64,000 nt of DNA from Saccharicrinis aurantiacus (GCF_001660705.2 NZ_LYBV02000041.1:1-64000); one strand, 5' to 3'; counted from the stretch's first letter, positions 9,983-18,408 are shown. The notes: generated by a model not told the origin, from the sequence alone. Numbers and translations are program-made.

Positions 9983-11093
9983 CTATATTTTCTCTTCTAT
10001 ACTCTGCAGCAATATATTTTATTTTCTTTTTTCTACGTAAAATAAATATTGCTGGTATATAGCTACACCCCAGTCCTAATGTAAATATTAGTAGTGAAAG
10101 CTTTAAAACACCTAAATCTTTAAGGGTATATGATAAAATAACAAAAACAATATTAACCCCTCCGATTATTAGTGAAGTTTGTAAATGGGTAAAACCCAAT
10201 GTCAACATACGGTGGTGTATATGATTTTTATCTGCCGTAAATGGTGAATTCCCTCTTGAAAGCCTAAAAATAAAAACTCTAATTGTATCAATTATAGGAA
10301 CAATTAATATACCTATTGCAACTGCTGGTGCAGAATCCATTGTATATTTAAGATTGTGTCTGTTTTCAGGAATATTAAATTCGCAAAATCGGATTGCCGC
10401 AATTACTATTAAAAAACCTAATATAAGAGAGCCTGTATCACCCATAAATATTTTATTGGTTTTTGAGAAAACGTTGTAATACATAAATGCCAAAAGCACT
10501 CCAATCAATACTGCTGAGAAAACAGGAATATGATAATCGTCATTTATATAGAACCATACCATGAACGATGTAATGGATATGATTGCTACTGTAGAGGCAA
10601 GTCCATCAATTCCATCAATTAAATTGAAGCCGTTTATTATAAATACAAATAAGAAAATACTAAAAGTAATACTGGTTAAGTAATCGGGTTCAATACCAAA
10701 AAAACCATGAAAAGAAGTAATTCTTACATCGCCCCAAGCAACAATAATAAAGGCCGCGCAAATCTGTCCCATTAGCTTTACAATGGGTGCAGTAATCATT
10801 ATATCATCTTTTATTCCAATTGCAAAAATGATTAATATGGATGGAATTAAAAACGGTATTTTAGTGAACGAAAACCAATCAGAAAATATAGAATAGGTAA
10901 ATAAAAAGCTCATGAAGATGGCAATGCCGCCTAAGTTTGGGATAGCAGTTTTATGCAAGGTTCTACCGTTTGAGTCTGCAAACATTCCTTTAGATCGCGT
11001 TACTTTGATAATTGTTGGTATTGTTGCAAAAACAATAAAGAAAGAAACTAAACTAGCGAAAGGAATAAGAAGCTTAATCAGAAATATATCCAT
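9972..11093 (-). CDS. WecA/TagO-type undecaprenyl-phosphate sugar-1-phosphate transferase
   Basis: The 373-residue integral membrane protein has about eleven hydrophobic segments. It carries the glycosyltransferase family 4 (MraY/WecA) motifs: KDDIMITAP (Mg-binding aspartates), NGFNLIDGIDGLAS, FMGDTGSL, and the HIHHRMLTLG histidine loop typical of WecA rather than MraY. It probably loads GlcNAc-1-phosphate or a similar sugar phosphate onto the lipid carrier to start a surface polysaccharide. It sits outside any visible polysaccharide cluster. The gene overlaps the downstream transporter by 11 bp. Confidence 0.9.
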   Translation of the reverse strand: MDIFLIKLLIPFASLVSFFIVFATIPTIIKVTRSKGMFADSNGRTLHKTAIPNLGGIAIFMSFLFTYSIFSDWFSFTKIPFLIPSILIIFAIGIKDDIMITAPIVKLMGQICAAFIIVAWGDVRITSFHGFFGIEPDYLTSITFSIFLFVFIINGFNLIDGIDGLASTVAIISITSFMVWFYINDDYHIPVFSAVLIGVLLAFMYYNVFSKTNKIFMGDTGSLILGFLIVIAAIRFCEFNIPENRHNLKYTMDSAPAVAIGILIVPIIDTIRVFIFRLSRGNSPFTADKNHIHHRMLTLGFTHLQTSLIIGGVNIVFVILSYTLKDLGVLKLSLLIFTLGLGCSYIPAIFILRRKKKIKYIAAEYRRENIDDK

Positions 11094-11319
11094 GTCTATT
11101 TTATATTGAGCCGCAAAAATAGATATTTTGTTGGATTGATCTTAATCTCTAAACGTCTATTTTTACTACTATTTTATTAATACTACTCAATATTTTATTA
11201 AAAGTTACAGATCCTTAGTATCATGTCAAATAAGCTAATTAAATTCTAAAGCTTATAAGATTCAGATTTTGAGAGTAATAATATTTGCATAAACAGAATA
11301 ATGAATAGTTTAAGTAAAT

Positions 11320-11340
11320 ATTGTTTAACGAATAAACAAT
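11320..11340. promoter_or_regulatory. Inverted repeat upstream of ffh
   Basis: ATTGTTTA (11320-11327) and TAAACAAT (11333-11340) form a perfect 8-bp inverted repeat with a 5-bp centre. It lies 28 bp upstream of the candidate -7 element of ffh. It could be an operator. The rest of 11094-11402 shows no gene. Confidence 0.5.
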
Positions 11341-11367
11341 AATGCACGGAGTAAGCAATTATTTTTT

Positions 11368-11375
11368 TACTTTTG
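11368..11375 (+). promoter_or_regulatory. Candidate -7 promoter element of ffh
   Basis: TACTTTTG fits the Bacteroidota TAnnTTTG consensus and lies 27 bp before the ffh start codon. No good TTTG -33 element was found at the expected distance. Confidence 0.5.
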
Positions 11376-11402
11376 CAATCTGAAATTTAAAAGTACAATA
11401 CA

Positions 11403-12737
11403 ATGTTTGAGAATCTGTCGGAAAAACTGGAACGTTCCTTTAAACTTTTAAAAGGTCAAGGTAAGATTACAGAAATTAATATTGCCGAAACTTTAAAAGA
11501 AGTACGTAGAGCGTTACTTAATGCTGATGTCAACTATAAAACTGCTAAAACTTTTACCGAAACAGTAAAAGAAAAAGCCATGGGCCAAAATGTACTAAAT
11601 GCAGTACAACCAGGGCAAATGATGGTTAAAATAGTGCACGATGAGTTGGCATTATTAATGGGAGGCGATTCTGTAGATATCAATATAAAAGGAAGTCCTG
11701 CCGTAATTTTAATGGCTGGTTTACAGGGTTCGGGTAAAACAACCCACACTGGTAAATTAGCTAACTTCTTAAAAACTAAAAAAGGAAAGAATCCTTTATT
11801 GGTTGCGGGTGATGTTTACCGTCCAGCTGCGATTAACCAACTACAAGTGTTGGGAGAGCAAATTGGCGTTAAAGTATATACCGAAGAAGGAAATAATGAC
11901 CCAGTTAAATTGGCTAAAGATGGTGTTGCCTTTGCAAAAGCAAACGGACACGATTTAGTAATTGTCGATACTGCCGGTCGTTTAGCAGTTGATGAGCAAA
12001 TGATGGAGGAGATATCTTCCATTAAAAAAGCCATTAATCCTGAAGAAATTCTTTTCGTAGTAGATTCTATGACGGGGCAGGATGCTGTAAATACTGCCAA
12101 AGAATTTAACGATCGATTAAATTTTGATGGTGTTATCCTAACTAAGTTAGATGGTGATACACGTGGAGGAGCTGCCCTATCAATCAGAAGCGTAGTAGAT
12201 AAGCCTATTAAGTTTGTGGGTATGGGCGAAAAAATGGAAGCTTTAGATGTTTTCCATCCAAGTCGTATGGCCGACCGTATCTTAGGTATGGGTGATATCG
12301 TTTCTCTTGTAGAGCGTGCTCAAGAGCAGTTTGATGCTGACGAGGCTCGTAAACTACAAAAGAAAATTGCTAAAAATCAATTTAGCTTTAACGATTTCCT
12401 AAATCAGATACAGCAAATCAAAAAAATGGGTAACCTGAAAGATTTAGCTGGCATGATCCCAGGAATGGGTAAAGCACTTAAGGGAATGGATTTTGATGAT
12501 GATGCCTTTAAAGGTATTGAAGCCATTATATATTCAATGACACCTACAGAGCGCGAAGATCCAAAAATCTTAAACGGAAGCCGCAGAAAGCGAATTGCCG
12601 ATGGATCAGGAACAAACATTCAGGAAGTAAATCGTTTAATTAAGCAATTCGACGACACACGCAAGGTAATGAAAATGATGACCCAAGGAAAAAACATGGG
12701 GCGCATGATGCAAAACATGCCTTTCGGTAAAAGATAA
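11403..12737 (+). CDS. ffh: Signal recognition particle protein Ffh
   Basis: This is a 444-residue SRP GTPase that binds signal sequences and 4.5S RNA and targets nascent membrane proteins to FtsY. The N domain is at residues 1-95. The G domain follows with P-loop GLQGSGKTTHTGK (about 107-119), DTAGRL (about 190), TKLDGDTRGG (about 248-257) and GMGEKMEAL. The methionine-rich M domain (about 325-444) contains the NFLNQIQQIKKMG and SRRKRIADGSG segments and ends in a Met-rich tail. The length is normal for the family. A terminator follows, then folD. Confidence 0.98.
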   Translation: MFENLSEKLERSFKLLKGQGKITEINIAETLKEVRRALLNADVNYKTAKTFTETVKEKAMGQNVLNAVQPGQMMVKIVHDELALLMGGDSVDINIKGSPAVILMAGLQGSGKTTHTGKLANFLKTKKGKNPLLVAGDVYRPAAINQLQVLGEQIGVKVYTEEGNNDPVKLAKDGVAFAKANGHDLVIVDTAGRLAVDEQMMEEISSIKKAINPEEILFVVDSMTGQDAVNTAKEFNDRLNFDGVILTKLDGDTRGGAALSIRSVVDKPIKFVGMGEKMEALDVFHPSRMADRILGMGDIVSLVERAQEQFDADEARKLQKKIAKNQFSFNDFLNQIQQIKKMGNLKDLAGMIPGMGKALKGMDFDDDAFKGIEAIIYSMTPTEREDPKILNGSRRKRIADGSGTNIQEVNRLIKQFDDTRKVMKMMTQGKNMGRMMQNMPFGKR

Positions 12738-12758
12738 TAACAACATAGTAAATAGGAG

Positions 12759-12784
12759 AGGGAACGCATACGTTCCCTTTTTTT
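12759..12784 (+). terminator. Strong hairpin terminator between ffh and folD
   Basis: AGGGAACG (12759-12766) pairs with CGTTCCCT (12771-12778) around a CATA loop, followed by seven T (12778-12784). The folD start is only 24 bp further on, leaving little room for a separate promoter. Some read-through to folD is therefore likely. Confidence 0.88.
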
Positions 12785-12808
12785 ATTCATCGAAAAAAAA
12801 CATACAAC

Positions 12809-13687
12809 ATGCAAATTATTGATGGGAAGTCAACCTCTCAGAAGGTAAAAGATGAAATTGCAGCAGAAGTAGCAAGTATAAAAGCAGCCGGAGATAGAGC
12901 TCCACATTTAGCAGCCATATTAGTGGGGCACGATGGAGGTAGCGAAACATACGTAGCCGCTAAAATTAAAGCCTGTGAGTATGTAGGCTTTAAATCAACT
13001 TTAATTCGTTTTGAAGATACAGTTACTGAAGAAGAATTATTAGCCAAAGTAGAAGAGTTGAATAACGATGCCGACTTAGACGGATTTATTGTTCAGCTAC
13101 CATTACCAAAGCATATTTCTGAAGAAAAAGTTACCGATGCAGTTGATTATCGTAAAGATGTTGATGGGTTTCATCCCCAAAATGTGGGTCGCATGAGCAT
13201 TGGTTCGCCAGCATTTATATCAGCAACACCACAGGGTATTATGGAGCTTATTGAGCGCTATAAAATTGAAACATCAGGTAAGCACGTTGTAGTTATCGGT
13301 CGTAGTAATATTGTAGGCCGTCCAATGAGTATTTTATTATCTCAAAAAGGATATCCAGGCGATGCTACTGTTACCGTGTGTCATAGTCGCACAGCAAACC
13401 TGCAAGAAATTTGTTTACAAGCCGACATTATAATTGCAGCCATCGGAGCACCTGAGTTTGTTAAGGCAGATATGGTAAAAGAAGGCGCCGTAGTTATCGA
13501 TGTAGGTACAACACGTGTTAAAAGCGATGTAACCAAATCGGGTTGGAAACTGAAAGGAGATGTTGCTTACGATGAAGTTGCACCAAAATGTAGTTTCATC
13601 ACGCCAGTTCCGGGTGGAGTAGGTCCAATGACAATTGCATCTCTACTTTTAAATACATTAAAAGCCGCTAAAAAGGAGATTTACTAA
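12809..13687 (+). CDS. folD: Bifunctional methylenetetrahydrofolate dehydrogenase/cyclohydrolase
   Basis: The 292-residue FolD interconverts 5,10-methylene-, methenyl- and 10-formyl-tetrahydrofolate in the cytoplasm, using NADP. Signatures are [14 protein letters not shown] (about 48-61, with the catalytic Lys), [12 protein letters not shown] (about 92-103), the Rossmann loop [11 protein letters not shown] (about 168-178) and [15 protein letters not shown] near the C terminus. It is full length and well conserved. It lies just after ffh, separated by a terminator, and has its own strong terminator. Confidence 0.98.
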   Translation: MQIIDGKSTSQKVKDEIAAEVASIKAAGDRAPHLAAILVGHDGGSETYVAAKIKACEYVGFKSTLIRFEDTVTEEELLAKVEELNNDADLDGFIVQLPLPKHISEEKVTDAVDYRKDVDGFHPQNVGRMSIGSPAFISATPQGIMELIERYKIETSGKHVVVIGRSNIVGRPMSILLSQKGYPGDATVTVCHSRTANLQEICLQADIIIAAIGAPEFVKADMVKEGAVVIDVGTTRVKSDVTKSGWKLKGDVAYDEVAPKCSFITPVPGGVGPMTIASLLLNTLKAAKKEIY

Positions 13688-13710
13688 ACTAGTATTTCAT
13701 CTAAAATATA

Positions 13711-13755
13711 AAAGTCCGTAAGCTATGTATACCATAAGTTTACGGACTTTCTTGT
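13711..13755 (+). terminator. Terminator of folD
   Basis: AAAGTCCGTAA (13711-13721) pairs with TTACGGACTTT (13740-13750). The right arm ends in T-rich sequence. It lies 23 bp past the folD stop. Confidence 0.85.
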
Positions 13756-13762
13756 TTCTAAT

Positions 13763-13913
13763 GGCGGCATAATCTGGCTATCCGTTTTAGCCTTTATTTA
13801 GGCGGCTATATTCAGCTAAGCCGTGCGTGTGCTTCCTGCGGTCGCATCCGCCAACTAAGCTTTATAAAGCCGTCTAAATAAAGGGCTGCCACTTCTATCC
13901 AGCCCGCATCAGC
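13763..13913. repeat. Imperfect palindromic extragenic element
   Basis: AGCCTTTATTTAGGCGGCT (13789-13807) is the near-perfect complement of 13868-13887. Imperfect pairing continues outwards (CTGGCTATCC against GGATAGAAGTGGC read in reverse). The central loop is GC-richer than the surroundings. The element lies against the second copy of the 284-bp repeat. It codes for nothing I can recognise and looks like a palindromic interspersed repeat. Confidence 0.65.
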
Positions 13914-13931
13914 AAAAACAATAAGTAATAC

Positions 13932-14215
13932 CAATCGCGCCCTAGACGCTTTTATAAAATGTGCTGCACGCCTTGTTTAGTATCGGCCTCAGCCAGTGAG
14001 CCAAAAAACAGGATTGAAATGACGGTTAAAAATTGTTTTTTGTTTGAGCGCTTTGAGGCACGAAAAAGTGCGAGTTTAAAACAATTTCAGTCATGAAACC
14101 TAGTTTTTTGAGTGAAGTGGGTGTAGTCGACGGTTTTTTTGTCTACTTTTTTGACTGTAGAAAAAAGTAGAAGCCTTCACGGCTTGAGTGAAAATTTAAT
14201 TAGGACAGCATTGAT
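13932..14215 (+). repeat. 284-bp interspersed repeat, copy 2 (inverted relative to copy 1)
   Basis: This copy matches 3-286 in opposite orientation with scattered substitutions, fewer toward the 14215 end. It contains the same 10-bp hairpin arms and the same short frame ending KSASLKQFQS. The two copies bracket 13.6 kb that includes ffh and folD. Confidence 0.9.
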
Positions 14216-14261
14216 GTATTACCAAGTATTTTAAGCTAATATTTGATTCATTATAATATTA

Positions 14262-14349
14262 TATACCTATGCAGTAAAAATTCCATAGGTAAGGAAAAAA
14301 TATTGCATACGTATGGAAAAAAAACTCCATAGGTACGCAATTTTAGCTC
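14262..14349. repeat. Array of four 22-bp units with core CATAGGTA
   Basis: Units start at 14262, 14284, 14306 and 14328, exactly 22 bp apart. The cores are TATACCTA, CATAGGTA, CATACGTA and CATAGGTA, each followed by an A-rich tail. The first unit's TACCTATG is the inverse of CATAGGTA, and the third contains the palindrome CATACGTATG (14306-14315). The array lies between the 284-bp repeat and the end of sfsA; 14350-14429 shows nothing further. Confidence 0.75.
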
Positions 14350-14429
14350 CTTGCTTAATGTTGATAATCAGCTACTTATAAAGGGGTGTTTTTTAGCTAT
14401 TTTGAGCCTGTTTTTATCAGCAAATAATC

Positions 14430-15122
14430 TTATAAGAAAAATGGAATTTCCTTCTTTATCTTAATCTCTTCCGGACTCACATCCGCAATGAGCGGAATAA
14501 TTTCAACACCATTTTCATAAGCCTCTTTAAGTGTGGCTGCATAAACTGGGTCAACCTCTTTAGCAGGACCAAACTTGCTCACATCAGCGCGCTGAATTAT
14601 ATACACCATCACAGCACGCATTCCTTGCTTTTTAACTTCCATTAAAGTTCTCAGATGCTTTTGCCCGCGTGTAGTAACAGCATCCGGAAATAAAGCCCAT
14701 TCACCTTCCTTCATCGATACATTCTTTACCTCAATAAAGCATTGCTCCTTATCATTCTCAGCATATACATCAAAGCGACTATCCTCAAATTTTACTTCGC
14801 GCTTCACATGGGTGTAACCTTTCAGTTTTTCAATTTCGCCATTAAGTACAGCTTCATAAACTATTTTATTCGGATGCCCTGTGTTAATACCTATCCATCC
14901 ATTATTTATGAAAATCATTTCCCAAGTATACTTTGTTTTTCGTTTAGGATCTTTTGCCGGCGATACATAAACAGGTGCATTTTCTTCAATACATGTTTTC
15001 ATACTGCCAGAATTGGTGCAGTGCGCAATAACAATACTTCCGTCTTCTAACTTTATATCTGATAAAAAACGTTTATAGCGTTTAAGCAAAGTCCCTTTTA
15101 TTAGTGGAGTCTCAAATTTCAT
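14430..15122 (-). CDS. sfsA: SfsA family protein
   Basis: The 230-residue protein is full length for SfsA (sugar fermentation stimulation protein). Recognisable blocks are KRYKRFLSDI near residue 15, AHCTNSGSMKTC (about 34-45), NTGHPN (about 80), VEVKN-type FIEVKNVSM (about 129-137) and FPDAVTTRGQKHLRTL (about 145-160). The D...E-x-K arrangement resembles a restriction-endonuclease-like fold. SfsA was named for maltose metabolism in E. coli and has been linked to DNA binding; its role here is unknown. It is a single leftward gene. Confidence 0.95.
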   Translation of the reverse strand: MKFETPLIKGTLLKRYKRFLSDIKLEDGSIVIAHCTNSGSMKTCIEENAPVYVSPAKDPKRKTKYTWEMIFINNGWIGINTGHPNKIVYEAVLNGEIEKLKGYTHVKREVKFEDSRFDVYAENDKEQCFIEVKNVSMKEGEWALFPDAVTTRGQKHLRTLMEVKKQGMRAVMVYIIQRADVSKFGPAKEVDPVYAATLKEAYENGVEIIPLIADVSPEEIKIKKEIPFFL

Positions 15123-15263
15123 AATTATTGGTAAAATGTGAATGGCGCAAAGGTAGTAAAAGCATTAAGCTCTGCCACAAAGCAGCGAGAAGTCTGCATT
15201 TTGTTTATTCGCATTAATATGGCTATATTAATTACATTATTCACCTCATAAAACTACATTATT

Positions 15264-15482
15264 ATGGAAAAAGTAATTTATGGTCACATAGTAGATATTG
15301 AGATATATAAGGACTTGCTAAAACAATCTAATATTGAGTGTTTAGTAAAAAATGAATTTGAAAATGCTATGAAAGCGGGTTTTGGTTCAGGGATTCCTGG
15401 TAATGCCGAGCTTTTTGTTGAAGATGCTGATAAAGAGAAGGCCATCAGTATAATTGAAGAATTTAAAAAGACAAATATTTAG
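15264..15482 (+). CDS. DUF2007-type small protein
   Basis: This is a 72-residue cytoplasmic protein with the DUF2007 layout: a first strand (VIYGHIVDIEIYKDLL), the segment SNIECLVKNE, a glycine-rich loop (GFGSGIPGNAELFV), then VEDADKEKAISIIEEF. The domain resembles the regulatory domain of PII-like or glutamine-binding proteins, but the function is unknown. A terminator follows directly. Confidence 0.8.
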   Translation: MEKVIYGHIVDIEIYKDLLKQSNIECLVKNEFENAMKAGFGSGIPGNAELFVEDADKEKAISIIEEFKKTNI

Positions 15483-15483
15483 T

Positions 15484-15507
15484 AAAAGGGCAGAAGCCCT
15501 TTTTTTA
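15484..15507 (+). terminator. Terminator of the DUF2007 gene
   Basis: AAAAGGGC (15484-15491) pairs with GCCCTTTT (15496-15503) around an AGAA loop, followed by further T. It begins 2 bp after the stop codon. Confidence 0.9.
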
Positions 15508-15532
15508 TATGCCTTGTTTACGGTTTTTAATG

Positions 15533-15562
15533 TTGCGATTCCTATACTGCTTGTTATATTTG
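15533..15562 (+). promoter_or_regulatory. Promoter of the 15590 gene
   Basis: TTG (15533-15535) is separated by 19 bp from TATATTTG (15555-15562). This fits the Bacteroidota TTTG-N19-TAnnTTTG consensus. Transcription would start near 15569, so the protein must begin at 15590 rather than at the upstream in-frame ATG at 15509. Confidence 0.65.
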
Positions 15563-15589
15563 CCTCAGATTTTAAATGCGAAGAATACA

Positions 15590-15838
15590 ATGAGTAAGAT
15601 ATACTACAAAATATATGAAAATGCCATTACTGGATATTTACTAACTGTAAAAATTGAGGATAGTGAAATGTCGTTTAATCACCAGAATATGCATGCCAAA
15701 GAGGAGTATGAGTTTTTTGAGGCAGATGATTTAGGAATTGAAGTGGTTAATGGAATTAAAATGCGCCACATTAATGGTAAAATATTAAACGAAGATGAAT
15801 ACGAATTCCTAGAACGTATAATCGAAGATATAGAGTAA
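15590..15838 (+). CDS. Small acidic hypothetical protein
   Basis: This is an 82-residue, acidic, soluble protein starting MSKIYYKIYENAITGYLL and ending LERIIEDIE. I do not recognise a family. The ATG at 15590 is chosen because a good promoter lies at 15533-15562. A longer reading of 109 residues from 15509 would begin upstream of that promoter and adds only a low-complexity hydrophobic stretch. A bidirectional terminator separates it from the convergent superoxide dismutase gene. Confidence 0.7.
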   Translation: MSKIYYKIYENAITGYLLTVKIEDSEMSFNHQNMHAKEEYEFFEADDLGIEVVNGIKMRHINGKILNEDEYEFLERIIEDIE

Positions 15839-15900
15839 GCTATTAGTGTTCAGTTTCTAGCAAGTGGTTAAAACTGCATCTTCAAAATATTGAGCAACAA

Positions 15901-15924
15901 AAAGAGGGCTGTGATGCCCTCTTT
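15901..15924. terminator. Bidirectional terminator
   Basis: AAAGAGGGC (15901-15909) pairs with GCCCTCTTT (15916-15924) around a 6-nt loop, with A/T runs on both sides. It sits between two convergent genes. Confidence 0.8.
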
Positions 15925-15975
15925 GTATTTAAGTATACAGATTGTTGTTTATGCCTTCTGCTACTGACAACTATA

Positions 15976-16701
15976 TTACCCCAACCATTTGCCCGATTTG
16001 GCGTTTGCATATCGCTCATTAATTTCATTCCAATTAATAATATTCCAAAAAGCGTTAATGTAATCGCCACGTAGGTTTTGGTATTTTAAATAATAAGCAT
16101 GTTCCCAAACATCAAAAGCAATTAATGGAATTCCTTGAATATCACTATCCGGCATTAAAGGATTATCTTGATTGGCCGTATTACCAACTTCTAATTTACC
16201 AGCCTTATTAAGAACCAACCATGCCCAACCACTTCCGAATTGCGTTTTAGCTTGTGTGAAAAAGTCTTTTTTAAACTGATCCATTCCTCCAAAATCATCA
16301 TCAATTGCCTTAGCTAATTCTGCCGAAGGGCTTCCTCCATTTGGATTTAAACAACTCCAAAAAAGACTATGGTTGTAATAACCACCTCCGTTATTTCTAA
16401 CGGCATCATCATATTTATGAATATGCTTAAATATTAAGTGCATGGGAGTTTTTTCAAGTTCACTACCTTCAATAGCTGCTGTAAACTTCTTAAAATAACC
16501 TTTATGGTGTTTGCTATAGTGCAACTCCATTGTTTCGGCATCAATATATGGTTCTAGTGCATTATAGGCGTAGGGTAATTCGTTTAATGTATGTCCTTTA
16601 AAATTAGCACTTGACGGACTAACGCAATTGGCTAGAGTAGGCGATATGATTAAAGCAGTAGCGCCAGCTCCGGCAAGTTTAATAAAATTACGACGTTTCA
16701 T
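15976..16701 (-). CDS. Exported Fe/Mn superoxide dismutase
   Basis: The 241-residue protein turns superoxide into oxygen and hydrogen peroxide. It begins with a twin-arginine-type signal (KRRNFIK, then a hydrophobic run) ending in LANC, which also looks like a lipobox. It is therefore probably exported folded and perhaps lipid-anchored. The SOD core starts with LNELPYAYNALEPYIDAETM. The expected metal ligands are visible: His in MELHYSKHHKGY, His in GGGYYNHSLFW, and Asp and His in DVWEHAYY. The rest of the family signature (FGSGWAWLV, INWNEINERY) is intact. It is a single gene, divergent from the TPR/propeller gene at 16850. Confidence 0.95.
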   Translation of the reverse strand: MKRRNFIKLAGAGATALIISPTLANCVSPSSANFKGHTLNELPYAYNALEPYIDAETMELHYSKHHKGYFKKFTAAIEGSELEKTPMHLIFKHIHKYDDAVRNNGGGYYNHSLFWSCLNPNGGSPSAELAKAIDDDFGGMDQFKKDFFTQAKTQFGSGWAWLVLNKAGKLEVGNTANQDNPLMPDSDIQGIPLIAFDVWEHAYYLKYQNLRGDYINAFWNIINWNEINERYANAKSGKWLG

Positions 16702-16780
16702 GTAGTTTAAATATTAGTTTGTTGATTGTAGTTTAATTGAAGTGAAAACAATGTTGAAGTAAAAAAAGTTCATATTAATC

Positions 16781-16818
16781 AATAGAAGAATGTATATTAA
16801 CTAATAGAAATGTATATT
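16781..16818. promoter_or_regulatory. Paired direct repeats in a divergent promoter region
   Basis: AATAGAAGAATGTATATT (16781-16798) is nearly repeated as AATAGAAATGTATATT (16803-16818), a 22-bp step. They lie between the divergent genes starting at 16701 and 16850. They could be a regulator site, but no other copy supports this. Confidence 0.4.
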
Positions 16819-16849
16819 CAAGTAATTATAACCTTATATCGCACCTAAA

Positions 16850-18406
16850 ATGAATAATTTAGCAAAACTTCTACTCGTAATAACTTTAAGCTTACCATCT
16901 TCTGTATTTTCACAGAAATATGAAAAGCGGGGAGAGCAATATCTTAAAGTTGGCAATTTCTCACGCGCCATTAAGGACTTTGAACGTGCTTTACGACGTA
17001 TGCCTGCCAATAAACAGTTACACCGTAACTTGGTATTGTGTTATTTAGAATCAAATGTTGATAAAGCGGCAGCACTGCAGTATACTTCGTTTTTGATTAC
17101 TAACGATACCACAGCTATTAACTTATTAAATCATTCTAAGGCTCAATTTTATAATTATCAATTCGAGAATTCTTTAAAAGGTTTTGAGAGGGTTAAGAAA
17201 TTAGAAAATGAAAAGTCAGAATTATATATTGAAGCTGATTTGTACATTAAGTGGTGTTTAAATGCGCAAGCCTTTGTTAAAAGTCCAGTTGATGTTGAGT
17301 TTGTAAACCTAGGTTCAGGTATCAATACAAAAGAGAATGAATTAAATCCCTTTGTTACACAGAACGAGGACAAACTGGTTTATTCAAATGATAAGCGTTA
17401 TCATTCCTATGCGGGTGTCAATTATTTTAATGCAAATATATCCGTTAGAGATAAGAATAAATGGACAAAAGGGAAATCGTTAGGGAGCGCTATCAATTCA
17501 GAGTACGATGAAATTGTATCGGGCTATCACCCTGATGGAGAAGAACTGTTTGTATTCCACAATAGAAAGGGAACTGAGGTACTTGCATCTTCAAAGTATA
17601 AGGGTAACAATAGGTATAATGACATTGTGGAGTTTGAACACCTTACAGAAAAGAAGAAAGGGGTATTTGGCGTATCCTTAACCACTAGTGGAGATACACT
17701 TTTGTTTGCGGCAGAAAATGAGAATGGTGATACTGATATTTATTACTCCATTAAGTTGCCGAATGGTGAATTTGGAGAATCGCGTGTTTTCTCAGAAAAC
17801 ATTAATACAAGTGGCGATGAGAATTTCCCAGTTCTGAGTTATAGCAATAAAAGAATATATTTTTCTTCAACCGGCGAAAACTCAATGGGTGGGGCCGATC
17901 TTTTTTATTCAGATTACAATGAAAAAAAGGAGTGGAGTAAGCCTGTCAATATGGGTTATCCAATTAACGATTTATACGATAATTATTCTATTTCGTGGGT
18001 TAAGAATCACCGTTACGCCTATGTCTCTGCCATTAGACCAGAAGGCTATGGTCAGAGAGATTTATATAAGCTCATTTTTCAAAAAGTTAAACCTCAGCCC
18101 ATTATTATAAAGGGAAGTGTAATTGAGCAAAATTCAGAGGGTACGTCTTTAATTACATCTTCTATGCATGTGGAGTTGATGGATACTACAAATACCGATC
18201 TTCTTGGAATGTATAGCTGTTCTGGAGATTCTTCAAATTTTGTTCTGGCCCTAAATCCTGGTGATTATTTATTGAATTTTTATAAGGATGGAGAACTAAC
18301 TTACTCAGAAAGCTTGAATATTAGCGATATGTTATATGCCACTATTCCTGAGAAAATGTTATTTATCCTGCCTTTAAAGGAGGATGCGTTAGAAAAAGAC
18401 AAATAG
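16850..18406 (+). CDS. Secreted TPR plus WD40-like (PD40) beta-propeller protein
   Basis: The 518-residue protein has a signal peptide (to about VFSQ, residue 22). TPR-like helices follow at about 24-110 (GEQYLKVGNFSRAIKDFERAL). A PD40 propeller spans about 160-410, with NPFVTQNEDKLVYSND and YSNKRIYFSSTGENSMGGAD typical of its blades. A C-terminal beta domain (about 420-515) may be a carboxypeptidase-regulatory-like fold. The layout resembles the N-terminal part of PorE-type and OmpA-family proteins of Bacteroidota. The OmpA peptidoglycan-binding domain is missing, so it should not be called PorE. A role at the cell envelope is likely. Confidence 0.8.
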   Translation: MNNLAKLLLVITLSLPSSVFSQKYEKRGEQYLKVGNFSRAIKDFERALRRMPANKQLHRNLVLCYLESNVDKAAALQYTSFLITNDTTAINLLNHSKAQFYNYQFENSLKGFERVKKLENEKSELYIEADLYIKWCLNAQAFVKSPVDVEFVNLGSGINTKENELNPFVTQNEDKLVYSNDKRYHSYAGVNYFNANISVRDKNKWTKGKSLGSAINSEYDEIVSGYHPDGEELFVFHNRKGTEVLASSKYKGNNRYNDIVEFEHLTEKKKGVFGVSLTTSGDTLLFAAENENGDTDIYYSIKLPNGEFGESRVFSENINTSGDENFPVLSYSNKRIYFSSTGENSMGGADLFYSDYNEKKEWSKPVNMGYPINDLYDNYSISWVKNHRYAYVSAIRPEGYGQRDLYKLIFQKVKPQPIIIKGSVIEQNSEGTSLITSSMHVELMDTTNTDLLGMYSCSGDSSNFVLALNPGDYLLNFYKDGELTYSESLNISDMLYATIPEKMLFILPLKEDALEKDK

Positions 18407-18408
18407 TA

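Noticed and set aside
15509-15589. Longer N terminus for the 15590 protein
   Set aside because: A consensus promoter at 15533-15562 would place the transcript start after this region.
16850-18406. PorE or other type IX secretion component
   Set aside because: TPR and PD40 parts fit, but the OmpA-like peptidoglycan-binding domain is absent and no other secretion gene is near.
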